This document shows, in pieces, positions 14,788-26,644 of a stretch of 64,000 nucleotides of DNA. The notes under the pieces were generated by a model that searched no databases, was not told the origin of the DNA, and saw nothing but the letters and a program-made list of their open reading frames with translations. The number at the start of each line of letters is the position of its first letter. Position 1 is the stretch's first letter. This DNA is from a bacterium (GTDB taxonomy: Bacteria; Myxococcota_A; Bradymonadia; UBA7976; UBA1532). The DNA lies in NCBI GenBank assembly GCA_030426085.1, contig JAUHYW010000010.1, forward strand, positions 1 to 64,000, read 5' to 3'. The position numbers and the translations under genes are program-made.

Positions 14788-16287
14788 TCAGGCCGCGGGC
14801 GGGGCGTCCGGGCGGCCGCCGGGGTCGAGGCCCAGGCTGCGCACCTCGCGCCAGGTGCCGATGACCGCGCTGGCGGCGCCGGCGAAGATCGCGACCGAGA
14901 ACACCATCGGCGGCGGCGCTTCGAAGACGGCCACGCCGATCGATCCCAGCGCGAAGGCGAGGGCGGTCATGAAGGCCCACCGGGCGACGAGGAACCCGGC
15001 CAGCAGCGCCAGGATGCTCATCGCCATCAGGTCGACGCTGAGCATGGCCCGCGCGTCGATGCCATTCAGGATCGCCGCCACCCGGGTGATGATCGGCGAC
15101 GCCAGCGTCAACAGCAGCCACGTCGAGAGGCGCCGGGTGTGGGCGGTCGCGCCGATGCGCCGCCGGAAGACCCACGCCAGCCCGAAGACGACGGCGACCC
15201 CGGCCCCGTCGGTGACGATCAGCTCGGCGCTGGTGGGCATGCCGTCCAGCGTGGCCCAGACGATCACCGCCAGCGACGCGGCCATCACCAGCGCCAGCCC
15301 GGTGAAGAAGGTCAGTCGGCTGCGGGCGCCCACGCTGCGGTCGTCGCGCTCGTCCCACCCGATGGCGTCGAGCAGGGCGTGCATCGAGGGCCATCGGTCC
15401 TCCGGCGCGGCCGAGAGCCCCCGGTCGATCGCGCCGAGGATGGCTGTCGGCGCGCCGCAGCGCGAGGCCTCGATCGCCCCGGCCTCGATCCGGGCCAGCC
15501 GCGCCGTCAGCCCGTCCCCGCCGAAGGGCGGGATCCCGTTCAGCGCCTCGAAGAGCGCCACCGCGAAGGCGAACTGGTCACAGGCCGGGCCCACCGCCTC
15601 GCCCCGGATCTGCTCCGGCGCCATGTAGGCCGGCGTGCCGAGCACGCTGCCGGCGAGGGTCAGCGGCGAGGCGAGTAGATCGTCGCGGCCCGGTGGGTCT
15701 GCGGCTGGCGTCGGATCGGGGGCGTCGTGCTCGGCCCGGGCGAGGCCGAAGTCGATGATGCGCGGCCGGCCGTCGTGGCCCACCAGGACGTTCTGGGGCT
15801 TGAAGTCGCGGTGCATCATGCCCGCGTCGTGGGCCGCGGCCAGCCCGGCGCCGACCCGGGCGTACATCGCCAGCACCGCGGGCCACGGCCGGGGGTCGGC
15901 CTGCCACTCGGCCAGGGTGACCCCGTCGACGTACTCCATCGCGATCCAGGTCTGCCCCCGGTGGGCGCCGACGTCGTAGATCTGGGCCACGTTGGGGTGC
16001 GACAGCCGGGCCATCGCGTGGGCCTCGCGGCGGATGCGGCGGGACTGCTCGGGGCGCTCGACGCCGCTGCGCAGCAGCTTGAGCGCGACCCGCCGATCGA
16101 GGTTGGGATCGTAGGCCGCATACACCCGGCCCATGCCGCCCTCGCCGAGCAGGTCGAGGACGTGGAACCGCCCGATGCGCTCCGGCGCGAGCGGGGCCGC
16201 GGGTGGGGCCTCGTCGGGATCGAGCGTCGGCGCGGTCGGATCGGCCCCCCGCGCGTCGAGGGTGTCGGCGATCGCGCTCCGCCCCAT
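14788..16287 (-). CDS. Membrane Ser/Thr protein kinase (Hanks type)
   Basis: 499 residues. The kinase domain spans about 38-310, with the glycine loop GEGGMG (48-53), ATP-binding Lys70, catalytic HRD (159-161) followed by FKPQN, DFG (179-181) and the APEQ motif, so all key residues for activity are present. The C-terminal 170 residues contain about six hydrophobic helices instead of an extracellular sensor, an uncommon layout that suggests it senses a membrane-embedded signal. It is separated by 3 bp from the PQQ dehydrogenase gene and lies upstream of the M23 and helical-protein genes, possible substrates. Confidence 0.92.
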   Translation of the reverse strand: MGRSAIADTLDARGADPTAPTLDPDEAPPAAPLAPERIGRFHVLDLLGEGGMGRVYAAYDPNLDRRVALKLLRSGVERPEQSRRIRREAHAMARLSHPNVAQIYDVGAHRGQTWIAMEYVDGVTLAEWQADPRPWPAVLAMYARVGAGLAAAHDAGMMHRDFKPQNVLVGHDGRPRIIDFGLARAEHDAPDPTPAADPPGRDDLLASPLTLAGSVLGTPAYMAPEQIRGEAVGPACDQFAFAVALFEALNGIPPFGGDGLTARLARIEAGAIEASRCGAPTAILGAIDRGLSAAPEDRWPSMHALLDAIGWDERDDRSVGARSRLTFFTGLALVMAASLAVIVWATLDGMPTSAELIVTDGAGVAVVFGLAWVFRRRIGATAHTRRLSTWLLLTLASPIITRVAAILNGIDARAMLSVDLMAMSILALLAGFLVARWAFMTALAFALGSIGVAVFEAPPPMVFSVAIFAGAASAVIGTWREVRSLGLDPGGRPDAPPAA

Positions 16288-16290
16288 CGC

Positions 16291-17601
16291 TCAGCGGGCG
16301 GCGACGAGCTGGTAGATGGCACCCCCGCCGAAGTCCACCGCGAGCACCTCGCCGTCGGCGGTGCGCCCGAAGGCCGACACCAGGATCCCCCAGCGCCCCA
16401 GGCTGTGCACCTGCGCGATGCCATCCGGCTTCGCGCCGGGCGTCGCCGAGGTCGGCGGCAGGTCCAGGGCCCACAAGCGACCCGAGAGGAAGTCACCGAA
16501 GACGTAGCGCCCCTTCAATTCCGGGATGCCATCGCCGGTGTAGACGTGGCCGCCGGTGATCGAGCCGCCGTCCTGCCGCCCGTACTCGTAGATCGGATCG
16601 ATCAAGCCCTCGGTGGGGCAGTCGTCGACCTCGGGCGGGAAGCAGTGGGCCGCCTCCCGGATCGCCCAGCCGGCGTTCTGCCCGGCGCCGACGAGGGTGA
16701 CCTCTTCGTACATGTCCTGCCCGACGTCGCCGATGACCAGCCGCCCGTCGGGCGCGAAGCTGTAGCGCCATGGGTTGCGCAGGCCCCAGGCCCAGATCTC
16801 GGGCCGCGGGGTGCCGTCGGGGTCGGACGGCGCCCCGGCGAACGGGTTGTCGGGCGGGATGGCGTAGCCGCGCTCGGCGGTGGCGCCGTCCACGTCGAGC
16901 CGCAGCATGGCGCCCAGCAGGGTCGTGCGATCCTGGCCGTGCCCGTGGGGATCGTCGGCGAAGCCGCCGTCGCCCAGGCCCACGTAGAGCATGCCGTCGG
17001 GGCCGAAGGCGAGGTCGCCCGCGTTGTGGTTCTGGTAGGGCTGCTCGATCTCGATCACGGTCTGCTCGAGCGTCGGCTTCGCCTGCCGCAGGTCGCTGCC
17101 GGCGGGGATCGCGAAGCGCATGACCCGGGTGACGTCGCCCCTGTCTGCAGCGACGGTGGCGTTGACGAAGAAGCGCCCGTTCTCGGCGAAGCGGGGGTGG
17201 AAGACGATGCCCAGCAGGCCCTGCTCGCCGGCCACGAGCACCGGCACGTCGACGAGCACGCCCCGCGTCTGCGTCTCGGCCCGGTCGAACCACCACGCCT
17301 TGCCCGCCTTCTCGAGCACGACGAGCAGCCCCGGCTCGCCGGGCACCGGCACCACCGCCACCGGCTGCTCGAAGCCGTCGGCCAGCTTGCCCAGCCCGAT
17401 CTCGATGCGGGGGCGGTCGGCGTCGAGGCCGTCGAAGATGGCGGTCTTGTCGCCGGCGTCGGCCGGCGGGTGGTACTCGGGGGTGAGCACATCGATCGCC
17501 AGCCGGCGCAGCGCGCTGCCGCCGAACGGGGTCAGCGCGAAGAGCACGATCGCGACGAGGACGAGGGCGACGGCGAGGACGATCTTGAGCGGGCGGGACA
17601 C
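16291..17601 (-). CDS. PQQ-dependent aldose (glucose/sorbosone-type) dehydrogenase
   Basis: 436 residues. One N-terminal transmembrane anchor (about 5-25) leads to a six-bladed propeller of the soluble aldose-sugar dehydrogenase family: EQGLLGIVFHP, YQNHNAGDLAFGPDGMLYVGLGDGG, WGLRNPWRYSF, IGDVGQDMYEEV, GGHVYTG and YVFGDFLSGRLWAL. The His and Arg/Asn residues that bind PQQ and calcium in this family lie in these segments. It would oxidise sugars in the periplasm and pass electrons to the respiratory chain. No PQQ synthesis genes are in the window. It lies between phaB and a kinase gene on the same strand. Confidence 0.88.
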   Translation of the reverse strand: MSRPLKIVLAVALVLVAIVLFALTPFGGSALRRLAIDVLTPEYHPPADAGDKTAIFDGLDADRPRIEIGLGKLADGFEQPVAVVPVPGEPGLLVVLEKAGKAWWFDRAETQTRGVLVDVPVLVAGEQGLLGIVFHPRFAENGRFFVNATVAADRGDVTRVMRFAIPAGSDLRQAKPTLEQTVIEIEQPYQNHNAGDLAFGPDGMLYVGLGDGGFADDPHGHGQDRTTLLGAMLRLDVDGATAERGYAIPPDNPFAGAPSDPDGTPRPEIWAWGLRNPWRYSFAPDGRLVIGDVGQDMYEEVTLVGAGQNAGWAIREAAHCFPPEVDDCPTEGLIDPIYEYGRQDGGSITGGHVYTGDGIPELKGRYVFGDFLSGRLWALDLPPTSATPGAKPDGIAQVHSLGRWGILVSAFGRTADGEVLAVDFGGGAIYQLVAAR

Positions 17602-17652
17602 GGCGGCTCCGGGCGCGGTGGCAGGCGCCCCAGCATACGCCGCCGGCGCCGC

Positions 17653-18375
17653 TCAGTACATGTGCTGGCCGCCGTTGATCGACAGGGTCGACCCGGTGAT
17701 GAAGCCGGCGTCGTCGGCCACCAGGAACCGCACCCCCCGCGCGATCTCGCTGGCCTGCCCCAGCCGCTGGACCGGGATGCGGGCGATGATCTTGTCCAGG
17801 ACCTTCTCCGGCACCTGGCGCACCATGTCGGAGTCGATATAGCCCGGCGCGATGGCGTTGACGGTGACCCCGAACCGGGCCCCCTCCTGGGCCAGCGCCT
17901 TGGTGAAGCCGTGGATGCCCGACTTGGCCGCGGCGTAGTTCACCTGTCCGTACTGCCCGGCCTGCCCGTTGATCGAGCCCACGTTGACGATGCGCCCGAA
18001 GCCGCGGCCCCGCATGTCGGGGTAGGTCACCCGGCACATGTTGAAGCACGAGGTCAGGTTGGTCTGAATGACCGCCTGCCACGCCTCGAGCGGCATCTTG
18101 TGCAGCGTGCCGTCGCGGGTGATGCCGGCGTTGTTGACCAGCACGTCGACCGGCCCGAGGGCCTCGGCGACCTCGGCGACCCCCGCCGCGCAGGCGTCGA
18201 AGTCCCCGACGTCCCAGCGGAAGGTCGGGATGCCGGTCTCGGCTTCGAACGCGCCCGCCTGGCGGGTGTCGCTGCGATAGGTCGCCGCGACGATGTAGCC
18301 CGCCTCGGCGAGCGCGGTGCTGATGGCGGCCCCGATGCCACGGGTGCCGCCGGTGACGATGGCGACTCGGCTCAT
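17653..18375 (-). CDS. phaB: Acetoacetyl-CoA reductase
   Basis: 240 residues; reduces acetoacetyl-CoA to (R)-3-hydroxybutyryl-CoA with NADPH, the second step of polyhydroxybutyrate synthesis. Short-chain dehydrogenase features: TGGTRGIG nucleotide loop, NNAGITRD, Ser-Tyr-Lys catalytic set around SINGQAGQYGQVNYAAAK, and the PhaB-typical stretch SGIHGFTKALAQEG. Ends with the usual STLSINGGQHMY. It follows the thiolase gene by 48 bp. No PHA synthase (phaC) is in the window, so the polymerase must be elsewhere; a FabG-like role is less likely given the diagnostic PhaB segments. Confidence 0.93.
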   Translation of the reverse strand: MSRVAIVTGGTRGIGAAISTALAEAGYIVAATYRSDTRQAGAFEAETGIPTFRWDVGDFDACAAGVAEVAEALGPVDVLVNNAGITRDGTLHKMPLEAWQAVIQTNLTSCFNMCRVTYPDMRGRGFGRIVNVGSINGQAGQYGQVNYAAAKSGIHGFTKALAQEGARFGVTVNAIAPGYIDSDMVRQVPEKVLDKIIARIPVQRLGQASEIARGVRFLVADDAGFITGSTLSINGGQHMY

Positions 18376-18423
18376 GTCATCCTCCCTCGTATCTGATGTG
18401 CGGGCGCGGACCGGCGCCCGGGT

Positions 18424-19602
<1,179 letters not shown>

Positions 19603-19633
19603 GGCATGTCTCCCGGACGGCGCCGCGCGCCGA

Positions 19634-21595
<1,962 letters not shown>

Positions 21596-21616
21596 GGCAT
21601 GCGCTCCGGGGTCGGG

Positions 21617-21636
21617 GTGATGGTGCGCACCATCAC
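21617..21636. promoter_or_regulatory. Perfect 20-bp palindrome between porin and acs
   Basis: GTGATGGTGCGCACCATCAC is an exact palindrome overlapping the porin stop codon (21633-21635) and ending 22 bp before the acs start. It could be an operator for acs, an attenuating hairpin between the two genes, or a processing site that separates porin from acs mRNA. Confidence 0.6.
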
Positions 21637-22937
21637 AGGAAGAACTGGGTCTGGAAGATGACTTCGCTGGCCGATCCGTCGGCGGACGGCTTCTCGGCGC
21701 CGTCCTCGAGCTGGAAGATCGGGCGCAGGCGGTAGTGCAGGGTCCACTTGGCGCTGTGGCCGAAGAGGTAGGCGTTGAGGCCGACGTCGATGGTGTTGGC
21801 CGCCCCGTCGAGCGCCTCGAACTGCCCCATGGTGAAGGCGGCGTACGGCTGGAGCTGCGTCCGACCGATGGTGAACGGCAGCAGGTAGCCCGCCTGGGCG
21901 TAGAGCAGCGTGCCGGTGCCCAGCGTGGGGTAGGCGTTGCCCGCCCCGTTGGCGCTGCTGCCCGAGCCGCTGTCGCCGATGTTCATGATGCCGATGTTGC
22001 GCAGGTTGTCGGGGCCGAAGTCGTACAGGTAGAACGCCGCGTAGGCGGTCAGCGCCTGGTCGTCGCCGAGCGGCAGGTCGAGGAAGACGTCGACCGCGGC
22101 GGCGAGCAGGTCGGCGTCCACCTTCTCACCCTCGCCGTCGTCGCCGATCTCGAGGTGGCTGATGCCATCCGGCTGGAAGTGGGCCCCGGCGCCGATGTTG
22201 AAGACCCGCTTCTTGCCGAGGTAGGTCCCGGTCGTATAGGGCAGCAGGTTCGACTCGGCGTCCCAGAACTCGTACTTGAGGTAGCCCCCGAAGGCCAGCC
22301 CGCTCGCCGCGGGGTTGTAGTCGCCCCGGGGGGTGACCTCGGCGTCGACCGCGAAGGGATCGACGACCGCCAGCCGGTAGTCGAGGCCGCCGACCTTGCC
22401 CTTCGCGTAGAAGCCGTACTGCCGGGCGAACTGGTCGGTGCGCTCGATGGTCGGCCAGTTGTGGATCGGCGCGTCGAGGGCCAGGAAGTTGAGCGTGCTC
22501 GCCGCCGACATCCGGCTGGGGCCCATGTGATAGATGAGGCCCCCGCCGAGGGCGAGGACCTCGGGCACCGCCTCGTACTCGACCCAGGCGTCGTGCATGA
22601 AGAGCTGGGGCTTCTTGCCGCCGGCGAAGGTCTGGTTGTCGAACCCGAAGTGGGTCACGATCGTCAGCCGGGGGGCGATCTTGCCCAGCACGAGGAAGCG
22701 GCTGCGGCGCATGCCGATGTCGAAGTGATCGTCGGTCTCTTCGCCGCGGATGGTCGTGTCGGGGTTCAGCTCGGTGTACCGGGCCCAGAGCTGGTGCCAG
22801 GTGATGAACCGGACCCACTGTTTGCCGTCTTCGCTCAGGTCGAACTTGACCGGCTGGTAGCTCGTCTCGGCGGCGGCTGGACCAGCGAGGGTGGCTGCGA
22901 GAGCCAGAGCGGCGGCGATCGAACGGACGGATGGCAT
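21633..22937 (-). CDS. Outer-membrane porin, OprO/OprP-like
   Basis: 434 residues with a clear signal peptide (ALALAATLAGPAAA, cleavage before ETSYQP). The mature part alternates polar and aromatic residues, with repeated strand-like segments such as RFLVLGKIAPRLTIVTHFGF and LQPYAAFTMGQFEAL, and ends in QTQFFL, a typical membrane-inserting C-terminus. This is the pattern of phosphate-selective-type porins. Its position between the symporter and acs suggests that it passes acetate or other small carboxylates through the outer membrane. Substrate specificity cannot be read from the sequence. Confidence 0.8.
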   Translation of the reverse strand: MPSVRSIAAALALAATLAGPAAAETSYQPVKFDLSEDGKQWVRFITWHQLWARYTELNPDTTIRGEETDDHFDIGMRRSRFLVLGKIAPRLTIVTHFGFDNQTFAGGKKPQLFMHDAWVEYEAVPEVLALGGGLIYHMGPSRMSAASTLNFLALDAPIHNWPTIERTDQFARQYGFYAKGKVGGLDYRLAVVDPFAVDAEVTPRGDYNPAASGLAFGGYLKYEFWDAESNLLPYTTGTYLGKKRVFNIGAGAHFQPDGISHLEIGDDGEGEKVDADLLAAAVDVFLDLPLGDDQALTAYAAFYLYDFGPDNLRNIGIMNIGDSGSGSSANGAGNAYPTLGTGTLLYAQAGYLLPFTIGRTQLQPYAAFTMGQFEALDGAANTIDVGLNAYLFGHSAKWTLHYRLRPIFQLEDGAEKPSADGSASEVIFQTQFFL

Positions 22938-23065
22938 GGCGGTCCCTCCCTCGCGGCGTGCGCACCGCGGGTGTGTCGGCCGTTGCCGGCCGATGGCATG
23001 GCGAGTTGCTGGCGGTCTCGGTCCGGCCGGGCGGCGGTGCCCGGCCGGCGCGTGGGCTCAGGGGC

Positions 23066-24850
23066 TCAGTGGGTGTGGGCTTCCCCGGCGCCCCGGGGCA
23101 CCCGGATCTCTTCGACCATCGCCTGCACCTCCTCCGGCGGCGGCGGGAAGAACCGGCCCAGCCCCAGCGCGACGGCGAAGTTGATCAGCATGCCGAAGGT
23201 GCCGATGCCCTCCGGCGAGATGCCGAACCACCACTGCTCGGCCGAGCCACCGAGGAACTTGAAGTAGACGATGTAGCCCCCGGTGAAGAGCAGCCCGGCG
23301 AGCATGCCGGCGACGACGCCCTCCCGGTTGGCCCGCTTGGAGAAGATGCCAAGGATGATGGCCGGGAAGAAGGTCGAGGCGGCCAGACCGAAGGCGAAGG
23401 CGACCACCTGGGCCACGAAGCCGGGCGGGTTGATGCCGAAGTAGCCGGCGATGCACACCGCGAACGCGGCGGCGATGCGGGCGGCGAGCAGCTCCTTCTT
23501 CTCCGAGATGTCGGGCATCAGGGTGCGCTTGAGCAGGTCGTGGCTGACCGCGGTGGAGACCACCAGCAGCAGCCCGGCGGCGGTGGACAGCGCCGCGGCG
23601 AGGGCCCCGGCGGCGACCAGCGCGATGATCCAGTTGGGCAGCCCGGCGATCTCGGGGTTGGCCAGGACCATGATGTCCCGGTCGACGTACAGCTCGTTCT
23701 CGTTCTCGGTGGGCGGGTTGAGCACCATGCGCTGCCCCACCGGCCCCCGCTCGTCCCCGAAGTCGGGCTTGCCGACGAAGGCCGCCCCGGCGACGTACTG
23801 CACCTTGCCGTCGGCGTTCTTGTCGACCCAGGCCAGCAGCCCGCTGTCTTCGTACTTTCGGAACCACTCGGGCATCGCCGCCCGATCGGCCGTGCCGGCG
23901 TCGGCGGCGTACGGGGTGTCGGTCACCGTGTCGAGCAGGTTGGCCCGGGCGAAGGCGGCCACCGCGGGGGCGGTCGTGTAGAGGATGGCGATGCACAGCA
24001 GCGCGTAGCCGGCCGAGATGCGGGCGTCGCGCACCTTGGGCACGGTGTAGAACCGGATGATGACGTGGGGCAGGCCGGCGGTGCCCACCATCAGCGCCAT
24101 GGTGATGCAGAAGACGTCCAGCATCGACTTGGAGCCGTCGGTGTACTCGGCGAAGCCCAGCTCGGCGTGCAGCCCGTTGAGCTTCTGCAGGAGCGAGACC
24201 CCCGGCTCGACCTCGCCCCCGAACCCGAGCTGGGGGATGGGGTTGTCGGTGACCATCAGCGAGATGAAGATCGCCGGCACCATGTAGGCGAAGATGAGCA
24301 CGACATACTGGGCGACCTGGGTGTAGGTGATGCCTTTCATGCCACCCAGCACCGCATAGAAGAACACCACCGCCATGCCGATGAGCACGCCGATGGTGAT
24401 GTCGACCTCGAGGAAGCGGCTGAAGACGACCCCGACGCCTCGCATCTGGCCCGCGACGTAGGTGAACGAGACGAAGATGGCGCACACGACGGCCACCAGC
24501 CGGGCGGTCTGGGAGTAATAGCGGTCACCCACGAAGTCGGGCACGGTGAACTTGCCGAACTTGCGCAGGTAGGGGGCGAGCAGCAGCGCGAGCAGCACGT
24601 AGCCCCCGGTCCAGCCCATGAGATAGACCGATCCGTCGTATCCCATGAACGAGATGAGGCCGGCCATCGAGATGAACGAGGCGGCCGACATCCAGTCGGC
24701 GCCGGTGGCCATGCCGTTGGCCAGGGGCGAGACCCCGCCCCCGGCGACGTAGAAGTCCTTGGTCGAGGACGCCCGGGACCAGATGGCGATGCCGATGTAC
24801 AGGGCGAAGGTCAGCCCGACGATGATGAAGGTCCAGGTCTGAACACTCAT
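23066..24850 (-). CDS. Na+/solute symporter, ActP-like (VC_2705 subfamily)
   Basis: 594 residues, SSS family, about 13 membrane helices. Typical segments: DFYVAGGGVSPLANGMATGADWMSAASF near the N-terminus, FTVPDFVGDRY, GGMKGITYTQVAQY and a late LAAALSTAAGLLLVVSTAV sodium-site helix. A soluble insertion of about 90 residues (roughly 310-400), absent from E. coli ActP, marks the subfamily that pairs with a small DUF4212 subunit, encoded here just upstream with an ATGA overlap. Presumed to import acetate or related short carboxylates; the downstream acs and pha genes support acetate. Confidence 0.92.
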   Translation of the reverse strand: MSVQTWTFIIVGLTFALYIGIAIWSRASSTKDFYVAGGGVSPLANGMATGADWMSAASFISMAGLISFMGYDGSVYLMGWTGGYVLLALLLAPYLRKFGKFTVPDFVGDRYYSQTARLVAVVCAIFVSFTYVAGQMRGVGVVFSRFLEVDITIGVLIGMAVVFFYAVLGGMKGITYTQVAQYVVLIFAYMVPAIFISLMVTDNPIPQLGFGGEVEPGVSLLQKLNGLHAELGFAEYTDGSKSMLDVFCITMALMVGTAGLPHVIIRFYTVPKVRDARISAGYALLCIAILYTTAPAVAAFARANLLDTVTDTPYAADAGTADRAAMPEWFRKYEDSGLLAWVDKNADGKVQYVAGAAFVGKPDFGDERGPVGQRMVLNPPTENENELYVDRDIMVLANPEIAGLPNWIIALVAAGALAAALSTAAGLLLVVSTAVSHDLLKRTLMPDISEKKELLAARIAAAFAVCIAGYFGINPPGFVAQVVAFAFGLAASTFFPAIILGIFSKRANREGVVAGMLAGLLFTGGYIVYFKFLGGSAEQWWFGISPEGIGTFGMLINFAVALGLGRFFPPPPEEVQAMVEEIRVPRGAGEAHTH

Positions 24851-25155
24851 TTCTCATCCACCCCGTGCTGCGCGTCGAGGCGGTTCATGAGAACCACGTA
24901 GACGAAGATCAGCGCCACGAACACATAGATGCTGCCTTGCTGCGCGAACCAGAACCCCAGCGGGAAGCCCGTCCAGGGGATGGTGACCGCGTTGAGCTGC
25001 TCGACGAACACGATGCCACACAGGTATGACACCGTGAACCAGATCCCGAGCAGGATCGCGAGGTAGCGCAGGTTCGCCTTCCAGTAGGCTTGCCGGTTCG
25101 TGGACGGATCGGGGGCGTGCGCGCCCTCGCCGTCCGGCGGGGTCGGATCGCTCAT
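24847..25155 (-). CDS. DUF4212 small subunit of Na+/solute symporter
   Basis: 102 residues with two membrane helices (about 30-50 and 70-92) and the family signature YWKANLRYLAILLGIWF near residue 24. Proteins of this family are encoded next to VC_2705-type symporters and are thought to be their small subunit. The stop overlaps the symporter start as ATGA. GGAG lies a few bases before its ATG. It is the first gene after a sigma54 promoter, so it should head the acetate-use transcript. Confidence 0.92.
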   Translation of the reverse strand: MSDPTPPDGEGAHAPDPSTNRQAYWKANLRYLAILLGIWFTVSYLCGIVFVEQLNAVTIPWTGFPLGFWFAQQGSIYVFVALIFVYVVLMNRLDAQHGVDEK

Positions 25156-25194
25156 CGGGGGTTCTCCTCACCGTGTCGTGCATCGGTCTGTATC

Positions 25195-25209
25195 GCAACC
25201 CCCGTGCCA
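25195..25209 (-). promoter_or_regulatory. Sigma54 (-24/-12) promoter of the symporter/acetate genes
   Basis: Read on the minus strand, TGGCAC (25209-25204), five G residues, TTGC (25198-25195): exact match to TGGCACG-N4-TTGC. Expected transcription start near 25183, 28 bases before the DUF4212 ATG. The gene for an NtrC-type activator with GAFTGA ends 110 bp upstream, and two palindromes lie between the two. Confidence 0.85.
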
Positions 25210-25261
25210 GCCGCGCGCGGGCGGTGGCTTTACGGGATCCGACGGTCGGGGCGCCCCGGGT

Positions 25262-25312
25262 GTTACCGATGGTAGCGGGTGGGGTGTGGGGGTGGGTGTT
25301 ACCGGCGGTAAC
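25262..25312. promoter_or_regulatory. Two palindromic activator sites (putative upstream activating sequences)
   Basis: Site 1, 25262-25276: GTTACC-GAT-GGTAGC (one mismatch). Site 2, 25298-25312: GTTACC-GGC-GGTAAC (perfect). Centres are 36 bp apart, and they lie about 53 and 89 bp upstream of the sigma54 -24 element, the normal position for NtrC-family activators. Both carry TGTTAC, similar to half-sites I recall for CbrB. The neighbouring activator is the obvious candidate ligand. Confidence 0.7.
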
Positions 25313-25318
25313 GCGGCT

Positions 25319-26644
25319 TCACTTCGGCCGGGGGATGCCCATCTTCTTGCGGCGCTCCCACAGCGACTTGCGGCTGATGCCCAGCCGGCGGGCGATCTCG
25401 GTCTCGCTCAGCTCGGCCTGGTGACGCAGGACAAAAGCCCGGAAGTAGTCGTCGAGCGACAGGTCGACCGCCGCCCGGGGCGGGCTCGACGGGGGAGCGC
25501 CCGCCTCGAGGCCGAGATCGGCGGGGCCGACCGGCCCCCCGGCGTGCAGGATGACCGCCCGCTCGATGGCGTTCTCGAGCTCGCGCACGTTGCCCGGCCA
25601 ATCGTAGCGCCGGATGGCCCCCGGGGTGTCGTCGGCGAACTCGAGCCCGGGGCGGCCGAGCTTGGCGGCGGCCTTGTCGAGCAGGGTCCGGGCGAGCAGC
25701 TCGACGTCGTCCCCCCGGGCCCGCAGCGGCGGCAGCTCGATCTCGATGACCCGCAGCCGGTAGTACAGGTCGCGGCGGAAGTGCCCCGCCTCGCTCATCG
25801 CCGCGAGGTCGCGGTGGGTGGCGCAGACCACCCGGGTGTCGATGGGCCGGGCCCGGGTCGCCCCCACCGGGCGCACCTCCCCCTCTTGCAGCACCCGGAG
25901 CAGGCGGGCCTGGGCCGGGGCCGGCAGCTCGCCGATCTCGTCGAGGAACAGCGTGCCCCCCGAGGCGGCCTCGAACAGGCCCGCCTGCCGGGTATGGGCC
26001 CCGGTGAACGCGCCCCGCTCGTGCCCGAAGAGCTGGCTCTCGATGAGGCTCTCGGGGATCGACGCGCAGTTGACCGGCACGAACGCCGCCGCCGAGCGGG
26101 GGCTCTGGCGGTGGATCGCCCGCGCGATCAGCTCCTTGCCGGTGCCCGACTCGCCGAGTACGAGCACCGTGGCCGCGGTCGGCGCCGCCCGGGCCACCCG
26201 GTCGAAGGCGACCCGCATCGCCGGGCAGTCGCCGACCATGCCCTCGACGGTGTACTGCCGGTCGACCTCCTGCTGGAGCGCGTCGCTGCGCCGGGCCAGC
26301 GCGCGGCGCTCCAGGGCCCGTTCGAGGGTCACCAGCAGCGCGTCGGGCTCGAAGGGCTTGGTGAGGTAGTCCGCCGCGCCGCGCCGCATCGCGTCCACCG
26401 CCGACTGCACGCTGCCGTGGGCGGTCATCACGACCACCGGGGCCGGGGCCCTCTCGATGAGCACGTCCCCGCTCTCACCGGGCAGGCGCAGATCGGTCAG
26501 GATGAGATCGAAGCCGTCGAGGCCGATGGCTTCGGCGGCCGAGACCTGCTCGACCGCTTCGACCGTGTGGCCGGCCCGGCGCAGCGTGCGCTGGATCTCG
26601 AACCGGATGACGGGCTCGTCCTCGACGACCAGGATGCGGCTCAT
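25319..26644 (-). CDS. NtrC-type sigma54 response regulator, CbrB-like
   Basis: 441 residues. Receiver domain 1-120 with phospho-acceptor Asp51 (LILTDLRLP) and Lys in YLTKPF; AAA+ domain about 140-370 with Walker A GESGTGKE, the sigma54-contact loop GAFTGA and Walker B LFLDEIGE; C-terminal Fis-type helix-turn-helix ending SRKSLWERRKKMG. All features needed to activate sigma54 promoters are intact. Its ATG overlaps the stop of the sensor kinase. Because the kinase is CbrA-like and the next genes are for acetate uptake and activation, it probably activates the sigma54 promoter just downstream. Confidence 0.93.
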   Translation of the reverse strand: MSRILVVEDEPVIRFEIQRTLRRAGHTVEAVEQVSAAEAIGLDGFDLILTDLRLPGESGDVLIERAPAPVVVMTAHGSVQSAVDAMRRGAADYLTKPFEPDALLVTLERALERRALARRSDALQQEVDRQYTVEGMVGDCPAMRVAFDRVARAAPTAATVLVLGESGTGKELIARAIHRQSPRSAAAFVPVNCASIPESLIESQLFGHERGAFTGAHTRQAGLFEAASGGTLFLDEIGELPAPAQARLLRVLQEGEVRPVGATRARPIDTRVVCATHRDLAAMSEAGHFRRDLYYRLRVIEIELPPLRARGDDVELLARTLLDKAAAKLGRPGLEFADDTPGAIRRYDWPGNVRELENAIERAVILHAGGPVGPADLGLEAGAPPSSPPRAAVDLSLDDYFRAFVLRHQAELSETEIARRLGISRKSLWERRKKMGIPRPK

